In this document: positions 38,018-49,144 of the stretch, piece after piece
Position numbering within the stretch: position 1 is the stretch's first letter
Layout of the letters: each line of letters begins with the position of its first letter
DNA from: Ensifer sp. LC11
GTDB lineage: Bacteria; Pseudomonadota; Alphaproteobacteria; Rhizobiales; Rhizobiaceae
Direction of reading: 5' to 3'
Assembly: GCF_001695835.1 (NCBI RefSeq)
Contig: NZ_MBSO01000039.1
Coordinates: 1-60,086, forward strand
DNA length: 60,086 nt
Notes under the pieces: model-generated
What the model was told of the DNA's origin: nothing
What the model saw: the letters and a program-made list of their open reading frames with translations, nothing else
Databases searched by the model: none
Position numbers and translations under genes: made by a program

Positions 38018-40186
38018 ATGATGAAGCGGGTGGGGCTTGCGATGGAAACCGGTGGTCGACGGCAGAAGGCCGACCATTCGATCCAGAGCGGCTCAGATGG
38101 CTGGCAGCGTCGCTTCGTCTGCGCCTGCCTTGCCGGCACGGCGCTGACGATGCCGGTGGAGGCGCTGGCGCAAAAGGCCAAGGAAAAGGACAAGGAAAAG
38201 GCGACCGAACTCGAGCAGATCGTGGTGACGGCGGCAGGCTTCGAGCAAAACGTCAAGGAGGCGCCGGCGAGCATTACGGTCATTACCGGCGAGGACCTGC
38301 AGAAGCGGTCGTTTCGCGATCTGACCGATGCGCTGAGGGACGCTCAAGGCGTGGCGGTGACCGGCGTTGCCAACGAGCGCGACATTTTCATCCGCGGCCT
38401 GCCCGGCTCCTACACCTTGATCCTCGTCGACGGCAAACGCCAGAGCACGCGCGACGCGCGCACCAACGGCAATTCCGGTTTCGAGCAGAGCTTCATTCCG
38501 CCTGCCGCCGCCATCGAGCGGATCGAGATCGTGCGCGGCCCGATGTCGTCGCTCTACGGTTCGGATGCCATGGGTGGCGTCATCAACGTCATCACGCGCA
38601 AAGTGGCCGACACCTGGACCGGCTCGGTGACGACAGACGGTACGGTGCAGCAGCACAAGCGCTTCGGCAATGCCGGGCAATTGTCGTTCTACACCAGCGG
38701 CCCGATCCTCGAAGATACGCTTGGCATGCAGATCTGGGGCCGTGGCCTGAAGCGCGGCGAGGACAAGTTCCTCTCCGGCATCACCGGCTCGCGTGAGCAT
38801 GACCTGACGGCCCGGCTTGCCTATACGCCGAACGAGGATCACGACTTCTTCCTCGAAGGCGGCACGGCGCGGCTCAGGCGCGATGCGAATGTCGGCAACA
38901 CCATCGCGCTTGGTCCGCGGGCAGTCAGCACCTACAACGACAACGACCGCGATCATTGGTCGTTCTCCCATACCGGGCGCTGGGGACCGACGACCTCGGA
39001 CTTCTCCATGCTTCAGGAATGGGCCGAGCGGCGGAACTACAACTACAGCCAGGCTGACGGCCGCTTCATCAAGCAGCCCCGCGCACCGGAGGTGCGCAAC
39101 ACCGTCATCGACGGCAAGTTCACCACCCCGTTCGAGCTTGGCGGCAGCCACACGCTGATGACCGGCGGGCAATATTTCGAAGCACGGCTTTCCGACCAGA
39201 ACCCGGGCCGGCGCACCGGGAGAAACGAAACCTTCTCGGCGACGCAGTCGGCGCTGTTTGCCGAGGACGAGTGGCGCATGGCCGACAGCTTCGCGCTGAC
39301 CACTGGCCTGCGCCTGGATCACCACGAGGAATACGGCTACCACTTGAGCCCGCGCATCTACGGCGTCTGGGACGCGACCGATATGCTGACGGTGAAAGGT
39401 GGCATTTCCACCGGATTCCGCGCGCCCGATATCCGCAGCATCGCGCCGGGCTATGCCTATACGACCGGCGGCGGCAGTTGCACCTATGGGCCGACCGGCA
39501 CCTGCGGCGTTATCATTGCCGATCCGAGCCTGAAAGCCGAGTCGAGCACCAGTTATGAAATTGGCGCCATCTGGGACAATGGCGACGTCATCCTCGGCGG
39601 CACCTATTTCTATACGGATTTCAAGGACAAGATCACCAACATGCCGGTAGTGGATGCCGCCGGCAATCCGGTACGCTGGAGCGAGGACCCGAATTACCGC
39701 CTCTGGTACAACTACAATATCGACGATGCGGTCATTCAGGGTGTGGAGCTGACGGCGACCTGGAATGCGACCGCGGATCTGACGTTTCGCGCCAGCTACA
39801 CCTATACTCAGTCTGCGCAGAAGACCGGAGATTTCGCCGGCTTCCCGCTGGCACGCACGCCCGAGCACATGGCCAATCTCAGGGCCGACTGGTACACGCC
39901 GGTCGAGGGGTTGGAGGCCTGGGCCTCCGTCAACTACCACGGCGAGGAGATCGGTGCGGGCCCGCGTATCCCAACCAATGGCAAGCCGGTGACGATCAAC
40001 GGCAAGCTGGGTCGCAAGTACGACGCCTACACGACCGTCGACATCGGCACGAAGTACGACGTCGGCGAGGGGCTGACGCTCAATGCCGCCGTCTACAACC
40101 TCTTCGACAAGGAGGTCGAGCAGACCGACTTCAACGCTGTCGGAGAAGGCCGCCGCTTCTGGATGAGCCTGACGGCAACATTCTGA
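38018..40186 (+). CDS. TonB-dependent outer-membrane receptor (siderophore type)
   Basis: 722 residues. An extended N-terminus holds a signal peptide (FVCACLAGTALTMPVEALAQ), then the TonB box-like ELEQIVVTAAG, the plug domain (SITVITGEDLQKRS, RDIFIRGLPGSYTLILVDGK, IERIEIVRGPMSSLYGSDAMGG) and a 22-strand barrel ending in the aromatic residue of MSLTATF. This pattern is closest to catecholate siderophore receptors such as FepA/BfrD. Iron regulation is likely but no Fur/RirA box was identified in the 81-bp upstream gap. No ABC transporter for a siderophore is adjacent. Confidence 0.88.
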   Translation: MMKRVGLAMETGGRRQKADHSIQSGSDGWQRRFVCACLAGTALTMPVEALAQKAKEKDKEKATELEQIVVTAAGFEQNVKEAPASITVITGEDLQKRSFRDLTDALRDAQGVAVTGVANERDIFIRGLPGSYTLILVDGKRQSTRDARTNGNSGFEQSFIPPAAAIERIEIVRGPMSSLYGSDAMGGVINVITRKVADTWTGSVTTDGTVQQHKRFGNAGQLSFYTSGPILEDTLGMQIWGRGLKRGEDKFLSGITGSREHDLTARLAYTPNEDHDFFLEGGTARLRRDANVGNTIALGPRAVSTYNDNDRDHWSFSHTGRWGPTTSDFSMLQEWAERRNYNYSQADGRFIKQPRAPEVRNTVIDGKFTTPFELGGSHTLMTGGQYFEARLSDQNPGRRTGRNETFSATQSALFAEDEWRMADSFALTTGLRLDHHEEYGYHLSPRIYGVWDATDMLTVKGGISTGFRAPDIRSIAPGYAYTTGGGSCTYGPTGTCGVIIADPSLKAESSTSYEIGAIWDNGDVILGGTYFYTDFKDKITNMPVVDAAGNPVRWSEDPNYRLWYNYNIDDAVIQGVELTATWNATADLTFRASYTYTQSAQKTGDFAGFPLARTPEHMANLRADWYTPVEGLEAWASVNYHGEEIGAGPRIPTNGKPVTINGKLGRKYDAYTTVDIGTKYDVGEGLTLNAAVYNLFDKEVEQTDFNAVGEGRRFWMSLTATF

Positions 40187-40227
40187 ACCCGGCCCAGCCG
40201 GCCCCTGCCCGTCTCGGCGTGATCACG

Positions 40228-40251
40228 GAACGGCGCCACGTGGCGCCGTTC
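40228..40251. terminator. 24-bp perfect palindrome between convergent genes
   Basis: GAACGGCGCCAC is followed at once by its reverse complement GTGGCGCCGTTC, giving a roughly 10-bp hairpin with a 4-nt loop. It lies 41 bp after the TonB-receptor stop and 10 bp from the DUF993 stop. No long T-run follows, but the position suits a bidirectional terminator. Confidence 0.55.
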
Positions 40252-40261
40252 TGCCTTCTGC

Positions 40262-41434
40262 TCAAGCGCCCTGATCGATCCCGAGGGTTGATAGCAGGCT
40301 CTGCATCCGCTGTACTGCCAGTTCCGGCCGGTCGAGCACGTTGGCCCGGTCGGCGAGGCGGAAGATGTCTGAATAGTGCAGCACCCCACGGGCGGACTGC
40401 ATGCCGGCGGGCATGGTGAAGTGGCGCTGGTGGCCGTTCAGCCAGGCGAGAAAGACGACGCCCGCCTTGTAATATTGCGTCGGCGCTTCGAAAATCTTGC
40501 GCGACAGAGGTACGGTCGGCTCGATCACGCCTCGGAAGGTCTTGACATCCCCGCCTGCGAGGGCGGCCAATGCCTTGGAAGCGGAGGGTGCCACCGCATC
40601 GAAGATGCCGAGCAGGGCGTGGCTATACTTCGTGCCGTCGCCTTCGATCAGTTCGGCATAGTTGAAGTCGTCGCCGGTGAAGCAGAGAACGCCTTCCGGC
40701 AGCCGATTGCGCAGCGCCACTTCCTTGGCATTGTCGAGCAGCGAGATCTTGATGCCTTCGATCCTGTCGCGGTTCGCCTCGATGATCGACAGCACGGTAT
40801 CAAGCGCCTGGTCGAAGTCCTCCGAGCCCCAGTATCCCTTCAGTTGTGGGTCGAACATGTCGCCGAGCCAATGCAGCACCACCTTGTGCTGCGTCTGACC
40901 AAGGATGCGCCCGTAGACATGGCGGTAGTCGTCGGCCGAGCGGGCGACGCGGGCGAGCGCCCGGCTCGCCATCATGATCGCCCTGCCCCCCTCGCCTTCG
41001 ACGAAACCGACCTGTTCCTCATAGGCCGCAATCACGCCGTCCAGCGACCGCGCGTCGGCCGGCACCAGATGGTCGGTGCCGGCGCCGCAGGCGAGATCGG
41101 CGCCCGGAACCTGCCGCGCGTCCGCAAGCGACCGGCGGATCAGCTGCTGTGCGCCCGGCCAGGCAAGGCCCATGCCACGCTGGGCGGTGTCCATCGCCTC
41201 GGCGATCTTGAAACCGAGGCTCCAGAGATGATGGCGAAACGCCATTGTCGCCTCCCAGTCGATCGCCGGATTGCCCCAGGGGTCGAGATCGCGAAGCGGA
41301 TCGGAGACCACATGGGCGGCGGCATAGGCGATGCGGCTGAAAGCGGGCGGCGTTTGTGGTCGTTCGATCGGCGTTCCCGCCAAGCGGTATTCTTCGAGCG
41401 AGCCGTCTTGGCGTGGCAGCGTCAGGCTTGTCAT
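40262..41434 (-). CDS. DUF993 family protein (dihydrodipicolinate synthase-like aldolase fold)
   Basis: A 390-residue DUF993 protein, a family placed in the DHDPS/N-acetylneuraminate lyase TIM-barrel superfamily. Family-like segments are DPWGNPAIDWEATMAFRHHLW, LGFKIAEAMDTAQRGMGL, GTDHL, and GIKISLLDNAKEVALRNRLP, where the Lys of IKISLLD is in the position expected for a Schiff-base lysine (inference). A C-C bond-making or -breaking step on a sugar-derived keto acid is plausible. GGAGGAG precedes the ATG at 41434. The upstream operator at 41473 places it under the adjacent LacI regulator. Confidence 0.82.
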   Translation of the reverse strand: MTSLTLPRQDGSLEEYRLAGTPIERPQTPPAFSRIAYAAAHVVSDPLRDLDPWGNPAIDWEATMAFRHHLWSLGFKIAEAMDTAQRGMGLAWPGAQQLIRRSLADARQVPGADLACGAGTDHLVPADARSLDGVIAAYEEQVGFVEGEGGRAIMMASRALARVARSADDYRHVYGRILGQTQHKVVLHWLGDMFDPQLKGYWGSEDFDQALDTVLSIIEANRDRIEGIKISLLDNAKEVALRNRLPEGVLCFTGDDFNYAELIEGDGTKYSHALLGIFDAVAPSASKALAALAGGDVKTFRGVIEPTVPLSRKIFEAPTQYYKAGVVFLAWLNGHQRHFTMPAGMQSARGVLHYSDIFRLADRANVLDRPELAVQRMQSLLSTLGIDQGA

Positions 41435-41472
41435 CGGGATTTGTCTCCTCCGCAGAAGTTTGTCTTGAAATA

Positions 41473-41490
41473 CTTTGGATCGTTCCAAAT
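41473..41490. promoter_or_regulatory. LacI-type operator A upstream of the DUF993 gene
   Basis: The 14-mer TTGGATCGTTCCAA (41475-41488) with flanking T and AT matches the palindrome at 41676 and 55783 except for one base in the centre. It lies about 40-55 bp before the DUF993 start, a normal promoter position for a repressor site. Confidence 0.65.
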
Positions 41491-41675
41491 GGCAAGCAGC
41501 AATGTTTTTAGGAACTCGCCACCGGCGTTTTACGTCGTGGCAATCATGCGAAAATAGCGTTGATTTACATATATTTATACCGCTCTAAAGGTATCGATTG
41601 CGGTGCTATTCCAATAGCGATTAGCGGCACGAAGTTCCATGGAGTCGGAAAAAGTGATCAATCATCTCTTGACGA

Positions 41676-41693
41676 AATTGGAACGTTCCAATT
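41676..41693. promoter_or_regulatory. LacI-type operator B upstream of the first lacI gene
   Basis: AATTGGAACGTTCCAATT is a perfect 18-bp palindrome with the central CG typical of LacI/GalR operators, about 40 bp before the lacI start codon. It indicates autoregulation and control of the operon that follows. Confidence 0.75.
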
Positions 41694-41733
41694 ATGAAGG
41701 AGAAAAGCAGGCAGGAAAATTCGGGAGGATGCT

Positions 41734-43772
<2,039 letters not shown>

Positions 43773-43776
43773 ACTG

Positions 43777-45396
43777 ATGTCGATGAACAAGCATATCTCG
43801 CCGGCCGAAGCGGCCGCCCTGATTCCCGATGGCGCGGTGATTTCCGTCTCGTCGTCCAGCGGTCTTGGCTGCCCGGACCTGATGCTGAAGGCGATCGGCG
43901 AACGCTTCGAGACGACCGGCCACCCGCGCGACCTCACGACCCTGCATCCGATTGCCGCCGGCGACATGAGCGGCATCAAGGGCGTCGACTACATCGCCAG
44001 GAAAGGTCTCCTGAAGAAGATCATCGGCGGCTCCTATCCCTCCGGCCCGTCGAGTGCTGAACCGCCGCTGATCTGGCAGATGATCGGCGCTGACGAAGTG
44101 GCCGCCTACAACATTCCCTCCGGTATTCTCTTTGACATGCATCGCGAGGCAGCAGCCAAGCGGCCGGGCGTGTTGACCAAGGTCGGGCTTGATACCTTTG
44201 TCGATCCGTCACGCGAAGGCTGCGCCATGAATGCTTCGGCTGCGGCCGAGCCGGTCGTAAAGAAGGTTTCCTTCGAGGGTGAGGATTGGCTCTATTTCAA
44301 GGCGATCGCGCCTCAGGTGGCGATCATCCGGGCGACGACGGCGGACGAGCGCGGCAACCTCACCTATGAGCACGAGGGCGCTTATCTCGGCGGCCTCGAT
44401 CAGGCGCTCGCCGCCCGCAACAATGGCGGCATCGTCATTGCCCAGGTCAAGCGCATCACCAAGGAAGGCTCGCTGAAGCCGCACGACGTGCGGGTGCCGG
44501 GCGTGCTGGTGGATTACGTCATCGTCGATCCCGATCAAAAGCAGACGACCCAGACGCTCTACGATCCGGCGATCTCGGGTGAAATCTTCCGGCCGCTCGA
44601 CAGTTTCCGCCTGCCGGAATTCAACATCCAGAAGGTGATTGCCCGCCGCGTGGCGCAGGAGCTGCAAGCCGGCAGCGCCGTCAATCTCGGCTTCGGCATC
44701 TCGGCCAACGTGCCGCGCATCCTGCTCGAAGAAGGCCTGCACGGTGCGGTCACCTGGGTGATCGAGCAAGGCGCCGTCGGCGGCGTCCCGCTGCTCGACT
44801 TCGCCTTCGGGTGTGCCTCCAATGCTGACGCTTTCATGCCTTCCCCCTACCAGTTCACCTATTTCCAGGGGGCCGGCTTCGATGCTTCGCTGCTTTCCTT
44901 CCTCGAGATCGACCGTCACGGCTCGGTCAACGTGTCGAAGCTCTCCTTCCGTCCGCATGTGACGGCCGGCGCCGGTGGTTTCGTCGACATCACCGCGCGG
45001 GCCAGGAAGATCGTCTTTTCCGGCATGTTCAATGCCGGCGCCAAGCTCGCAATCGCGGACGGCAAGCTGGTGATCGAGAAGGAAGGCAAGCTGAAGAAGC
45101 TGGTCAACGAGGTGGAACACGTCACCTTCTCCGGCCGTCGCGGCATCGAGCAGGGCCAGGAGATCACCTATGTGACCGAGCGCTGCGTGATGAAGCTCAC
45201 GCCCGAGGGCGTCATGCTGACGGAGATCGCGCCGGGCATCGACCTGCAGGCGCATATCCTCGAGCAGTCCGAGTTCCCGCTGATCGTGTCTGACACGCTG
45301 AAGACGATGGATGCCGCGCTGTTCCAGGATGCACCAATCGGGCTCGAGCTTCCCAAGAAGGCGCAACGCCGGCTCGACGGAGGCCACAATGGCTGA
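43777..45396 (+). CDS. Acyl-CoA:acetate/3-ketoacid CoA-transferase (fused alpha-beta, YdiF-like)
   Basis: A 539-residue family I CoA-transferase in which both subunits are fused, like YdiF. The alpha-like half begins ISPAEAAALIPDGAVISVSSSSGLG; the beta-like half carries the catalytic glutamate at about Glu330 in TWVIEQGAVGGVPLLDF. It moves CoA between a short acyl-CoA and a free acid. I chose the ATG at 43777, which gives MSMNKHIS; the frame is open far upstream inside the previous gene. It overlaps the next gene by eight bases. Its acid substrate should come from the pathway encoded around it. Confidence 0.87.
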   Translation: MSMNKHISPAEAAALIPDGAVISVSSSSGLGCPDLMLKAIGERFETTGHPRDLTTLHPIAAGDMSGIKGVDYIARKGLLKKIIGGSYPSGPSSAEPPLIWQMIGADEVAAYNIPSGILFDMHREAAAKRPGVLTKVGLDTFVDPSREGCAMNASAAAEPVVKKVSFEGEDWLYFKAIAPQVAIIRATTADERGNLTYEHEGAYLGGLDQALAARNNGGIVIAQVKRITKEGSLKPHDVRVPGVLVDYVIVDPDQKQTTQTLYDPAISGEIFRPLDSFRLPEFNIQKVIARRVAQELQAGSAVNLGFGISANVPRILLEEGLHGAVTWVIEQGAVGGVPLLDFAFGCASNADAFMPSPYQFTYFQGAGFDASLLSFLEIDRHGSVNVSKLSFRPHVTAGAGGFVDITARARKIVFSGMFNAGAKLAIADGKLVIEKEGKLKKLVNEVEHVTFSGRRGIEQGQEITYVTERCVMKLTPEGVMLTEIAPGIDLQAHILEQSEFPLIVSDTLKTMDAALFQDAPIGLELPKKAQRRLDGGHNG

Positions 45397-46168
45397 GGGT
45401 CGTATCCGCATCGAGGTGGAGGGCGCGATCGCGATCATGACGATCGCCCGTCCGGAAAAGCTCAATGCCTTCGACATCGACATGCTGAAGGCGCTGTTCG
45501 CCGCCTGCGATACGGTCGAAGCCGACCGCAATATCCGCGTCGTGATCCTCACCGGCGAAGGCAAGGCGTTTTCGGCCGGCGGCGACATCAAGGCCTGGGG
45601 CGGCATGGACGCGCCCGAGTTTGGCCATGACTGGGTGCGCTTCGGCCATCGCGTCTTCGAGCGGCTGGCGACATTGCGCATGCCTGTGATCGCCGCGCTC
45701 AACGGCCATGCGCTCGGTGGCGGGCTGGAGCTTGCCGCGGCCGCCGACATCCGTCTGGCCGAAGCCCAGATCAAGATCGGCCTGCCGGAGACGAGCCTCG
45801 GCATGGTGCCCGGCTGGTCGGGCACGCAGCGCCTGGTCTCTCGCTTCGGTGCCCAGATTGTCAGGCGCATGGTGCTCGGCGGCGAGATGTTCACCGCCGA
45901 GACTGCCCTCAAGGAAGGCCTGGTCGATGCCGTTGTCGAGACCGGTACGGCGCTCTCATCCGCCCGCGATTATGCGGTGCGTGTCGCCAAGCGTGGCCCC
46001 GCGGCGCTTGAAATTTCGAAACTGATGATCGCTTCGGCGAATGGCGAGGACAATGGCGCGGCCGTCGAGGCGCTCGGCTCGATCCTCGTTGCCAAGACCG
46101 GCGACCTCAAGGAAGGCGTCGCTGCCTTCTCCGAGAAGCGTGAAGCCCAATTCAAGGGAGAATGGTAA
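45389..46168 (+). CDS. Enoyl-CoA hydratase/isomerase-family protein
   Basis: A 259-residue crotonase-fold protein. The oxyanion-hole segments are KAFSAGGDIKAW and ALNGHALGGGLELAAAADIRLA, followed by IGLPETSLGMVPGWSGTQRL, where the Glu of PETSLG corresponds to a catalytic glutamate of hydratases. It probably hydrates or isomerises an unsaturated acyl-CoA made by the adjacent transferase. It overlaps the genes on both sides, evidence of tight translational coupling. Confidence 0.9.
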   Translation: MAEGRIRIEVEGAIAIMTIARPEKLNAFDIDMLKALFAACDTVEADRNIRVVILTGEGKAFSAGGDIKAWGGMDAPEFGHDWVRFGHRVFERLATLRMPVIAALNGHALGGGLELAAAADIRLAEAQIKIGLPETSLGMVPGWSGTQRLVSRFGAQIVRRMVLGGEMFTAETALKEGLVDAVVETGTALSSARDYAVRVAKRGPAALEISKLMIASANGEDNGAAVEALGSILVAKTGDLKEGVAAFSEKREAQFKGEW

Positions 46169-47676
46169 TGACCGTGCTCGTGAAACCCAAGCCGATCGAG
46201 GGCCACAAGGTCCACGCCTTCCAGATGCTGATCGACGGCAAATGGGTGGATAGCGCCGAGGGGCGCACGATCGAGCGCGTGGCGCCCGGCCATGGTGTCG
46301 TCGTCAGCCGCTACCAGGCAGGCACGAAGCTTGACGCCGAAAAGGCGATCGCCGCCGCACGCCGCGCGTTCGATGAGGGGGCATGGCCGCGTATGACCGC
46401 CTCGCAGCGTTCGCTCGTGCTGCTGCGCGCCGCCGATATGATTGCAGAGCGCGCGGACGAACTGGCCTATCTCGATGCGATCGAATCCGGCAAGCCGATC
46501 AGCCAGGCAAAGGGTGAGCTTGGCGGTGCCGCCGATATCTGGCGCTACGCCGCAGCCCTTGCCCGCGACCTGCATGGCGAAAGCTACAACACGCTTGGCG
46601 ACGGCACGCTCGGCGTCGTGCTGCGCGAGGCAATCGGTGTCGTCTCGATCATCACGCCCTGGAACTTCCCGTTCCTGATCGTCAGCCAGAAACTGCCATT
46701 CGCGCTAGCTGCCGGCTGCACCACGGTCGTCAAGCCGTCGGAACTGACATCGGCTTCGACGCTGCTGCTCGGCGAAATCCTCGAAGCGGCCGGTGTTCCT
46801 GCCGGTGTCGTCAACATCATCACCGGCACGGGGCCGGAGGTCGGTGCGCCGATGACGACGCACCCTGATGTCGACATGGTGTCCTTCACCGGTTCGACCG
46901 GTGTTGGCCGCCTGACCATGGCCAATGCCGCGCAGACATTGAAGAAGGTTTCGCTGGAACTCGGCGGCAAGAACCCGCAGATCGTCTTCCCCGACGCCAA
47001 TCTCGACGAGTTCATCGATGCCGCCGTCTTCGGCGCCTATTTCAACGCCGGCGAATGCTGCAATGCCGGTTCGCGGCTGATCCTGCATCGCGATATCGCC
47101 GACGAGGTGACGCGCCGCATTGCCGAACTCTCGGCAAAGGTGAAAGTTGGCGATCCGCTCGATCCGGAAACCCAGGTCGGTGCGATCATCACGCCGCAGC
47201 ATTTGGAAAAGATTGCCGGCTATGTTTCTGCAGCGTCGAAAGAAGGCGCGGCGGTCGCCCATGGTGGCACGGCGCTCGATCTCGGTATGGGCCAGTTCAT
47301 GGCGCCGACGATCCTTTCAGCCGTACGCCCCGACATGGCGGTGGCGCGTGAAGAAGTGTTCGGCCCGGTTCTCTCGGTGCTGACCTTCGAGACGGCGGAA
47401 GAAGCGATCCGCATTGCCAATGCGATCGACTACGGTCTTTCGGCCGGCGTCTGGAGCCGCGACTTCGACACCTGCCTGACGATCGGTCGTCGCGTGCGCG
47501 CCGGCACCATCTGGATGAACACCTTCATGGATGGTGCGTCGGAACTGCCGTTTGGCGGCTATCGCCAGTCCGGCCTCGGCCGCGAGCTCGGCCGGCATTC
47601 GGTTGAGGATTACACCGAGACCAAGACGCTCAACATGCATATGGGCCCGCGCACCGGCTGGTGGATGCCGCGCTAA
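46168..47676 (+). CDS. Aldehyde dehydrogenase
   Basis: A 502-residue NAD(P)-dependent aldehyde dehydrogenase. ITPWNFPFLIVSQKLPFAL and FTGSTGVGRL form the cofactor site, the general base is Glu264 in SLELGGKNPQIVF, and the nucleophile is Cys298 in GECCNAGSRL. It oxidises a pathway aldehyde to an acid. AGGGAG favours the ATG at 46168, which overlaps the hydratase stop; an ATG two codons earlier is possible. It is the last gene of the lacI1 operon. Confidence 0.93.
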   Translation: MTVLVKPKPIEGHKVHAFQMLIDGKWVDSAEGRTIERVAPGHGVVVSRYQAGTKLDAEKAIAAARRAFDEGAWPRMTASQRSLVLLRAADMIAERADELAYLDAIESGKPISQAKGELGGAADIWRYAAALARDLHGESYNTLGDGTLGVVLREAIGVVSIITPWNFPFLIVSQKLPFALAAGCTTVVKPSELTSASTLLLGEILEAAGVPAGVVNIITGTGPEVGAPMTTHPDVDMVSFTGSTGVGRLTMANAAQTLKKVSLELGGKNPQIVFPDANLDEFIDAAVFGAYFNAGECCNAGSRLILHRDIADEVTRRIAELSAKVKVGDPLDPETQVGAIITPQHLEKIAGYVSAASKEGAAVAHGGTALDLGMGQFMAPTILSAVRPDMAVAREEVFGPVLSVLTFETAEEAIRIANAIDYGLSAGVWSRDFDTCLTIGRRVRAGTIWMNTFMDGASELPFGGYRQSGLGRELGRHSVEDYTETKTLNMHMGPRTGWWMPR

Positions 47677-47737
47677 AGCTGAAAAGCGGAGGAGGAGAGA
47701 GCATGCGGACCTGGGATGGAGTAGGGAGGCAAGAGGC

Positions 47738-47753
47738 GGCGCCACGCGGCGCC
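47738..47753. terminator. Short GC hairpin between ALDH and lacI2
   Basis: GGCGCC-ACGC-GGCGCC lies in the 101-bp gap between the convergent genes. It is short and without a T-run, so only a weak terminator candidate. Confidence 0.3.
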
Positions 47754-47777
47754 TTCCTGCGCGCCCGTTCCGTCCGC

Positions 47778-48842
47778 TCAGCCAGCCATGCCGAAGCTCG
47801 AGGGGATCTGCGGACAGAGCAGCAACTGCAGCTTGCTGACGTCGCTCTCGCCGCCAATCTTCTGCAGGAGCACCCGGCCCATATCCTCGCCCGTCGCCGT
47901 CAGGTCCTCGTAGATCGTCTCGACCTGCGGCTGGATGGCGCTCAAGAGATGAGAGGTCTGCTTGGCGACGATGTCGTATTCGCGGCCGAGCGTCAGGCCG
48001 CAGTCGCTCATGCCGGTGATGGTTGCAAGCGCGCAGACCTCGCCGCCGCACATGAAGCTGTCGGGCGGATCAGACTCGGCGTAACGCTGGCGGACTCGGT
48101 CGCGGATCGCGCCTGCCGGGCTGTCGAGATCGATGCCCGAGAGGATTTCGTAGGCGCAGCCAGCTTCACGCACGGCGGTCATGAACCCGTGCTGCAAATG
48201 GCCGGCGAACGTGAAGTCGGCCGGGCCGCTGATCAGCGCCGGTTTGCGCCGGCCCTTGGCGATCAGTCGCTTCGTCGCCTGATAGGAGAAGGTGAAATTG
48301 TCGTAGTCGACATAGGGATGCGGAGTGGAAAGCTCCGTGCGCCCGTGCGTGACGAAGGGAAAGCCCAAATCGGAAAGCAGCCGGACGCGCGGATCGAGCG
48401 GTTCAGTGCGCGAAAAGATCAGGCCGTCGGCCATGGCATTGCGGGTGATGTAGTGCACCGCCTCGACATTGGTCTTGTTGAGGAAGTTCGGCATGACGAT
48501 CAGGTGATAGGCAGTCCCTTGCAGCGCCTTGGCGATGCCGCTCATGATCGAGGTGCCGTAGCCGAGGATTTCCTCGTGCGGGTCGAGCAGCACGCCAATC
48601 ACATTGGTGCGGCCGGTCTTCAGGCGCTGGGCGGCGCGATCAGGCGAATAGCCGATCTCGTTGGCAATCTCGCGCACGCGCTTGCGGGTCTCGAGCGAGA
48701 TCTGCGGCGCGTCGGAAAGCGCACGGGAAACGGTGGTGACCGCAAGGCCGGTGATTTCCGCGATCGTGCGAAGGGTCGGCTTGCCGCGTCTGGCGGCAGA
48801 ACCACTGTCTTCGGTGTGAGCGGGCTTGGAGTGATCGGCCAA
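47778..48842 (-). CDS. LacI-family transcriptional regulator 2
   Basis: A 354-residue LacI/GalR regulator with an N-terminal extension of ~20 polar residues, then PTLRTIAEITGLAVTTVSRALSDAPQIS as the helix-turn-helix and RAAQRLKTGRTNVIGVLLD as the hinge, followed by the ligand-binding core. The start is a TTG at 48842 after AGGATGAC. It diverges from the sugar ABC operon over a 302-bp region that holds two matching operator-like palindromes, so it is the likely repressor of itself and of that operon. Confidence 0.88.
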   Translation of the reverse strand: MADHSKPAHTEDSGSAARRGKPTLRTIAEITGLAVTTVSRALSDAPQISLETRKRVREIANEIGYSPDRAAQRLKTGRTNVIGVLLDPHEEILGYGTSIMSGIAKALQGTAYHLIVMPNFLNKTNVEAVHYITRNAMADGLIFSRTEPLDPRVRLLSDLGFPFVTHGRTELSTPHPYVDYDNFTFSYQATKRLIAKGRRKPALISGPADFTFAGHLQHGFMTAVREAGCAYEILSGIDLDSPAGAIRDRVRQRYAESDPPDSFMCGGEVCALATITGMSDCGLTLGREYDIVAKQTSHLLSAIQPQVETIYEDLTATGEDMGRVLLQKIGGESDVSKLQLLLCPQIPSSFGMAG

Positions 48843-48912
48843 TGCTAGTCATCCTGAAAGCGGGCGAGAGCGGTTTTTGTAACGTGGTGCGAACGCTTAG
48901 GCAATCGAATCA

Positions 48913-48928
48913 TGAAAACGTTTTAAAT
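48913..48928. promoter_or_regulatory. LacI2 operator candidate 1
   Basis: TGAAAACGTTTTAAAT contains the palindrome AAAACGTTTT. It shares 13 of 16 bases with the site at 49049 and sits about 70 bp before the lacI2 start. It is in an AT-rich stretch unlike the rest of the region. Confidence 0.6.
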
Positions 48929-49034
48929 CTCGCAATGCGACATGGATTGCTGCAGCGCAAAAGCCAAAGTGTGCTATATAATTCTGTAAATTCAATCGGT
49001 TCCGAAGGTGCTAAAATACAAAATGGCGGAATGC

Positions 49035-49064
49035 TTGACTTGCTGAATTTATAACGTTTTAAAT
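49035..49064 (+). promoter_or_regulatory. ABC-operon promoter with LacI2 operator candidate 2
   Basis: TTGACT at 49035-49040 and TTTAAA at 49058-49063 have 17-bp spacing and form a good -35/-10 pair. TTATAACGTTTTAAAT (49049-49064) overlaps the spacer and -10, matching the site at 48913, as expected for a repressor blocking polymerase. The start codon of the binding protein is 80 bp downstream. Confidence 0.6.
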
Positions 49065-49144
49065 GGCCAGCCGCTGGCTCAAGCGGTGCGAATTCCGGGG
49101 TGGAGGAGGTTCCGCCTCGTTAACTTGCAAACGGGAGGATAACG

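Noticed and set aside
38093-39940. 615-codon minus-strand frame opposite the TonB receptor
   Set aside because: Antisense shadow of a full-length receptor with signal peptide and plug motifs.
47661-48848. 395-codon plus-strand frame with a strong ribosome site at 47690-47702
   Set aside because: Despite GGAGGAGAGAG before an ATG, the frame is antisense to lacI2 and the product has no family features.
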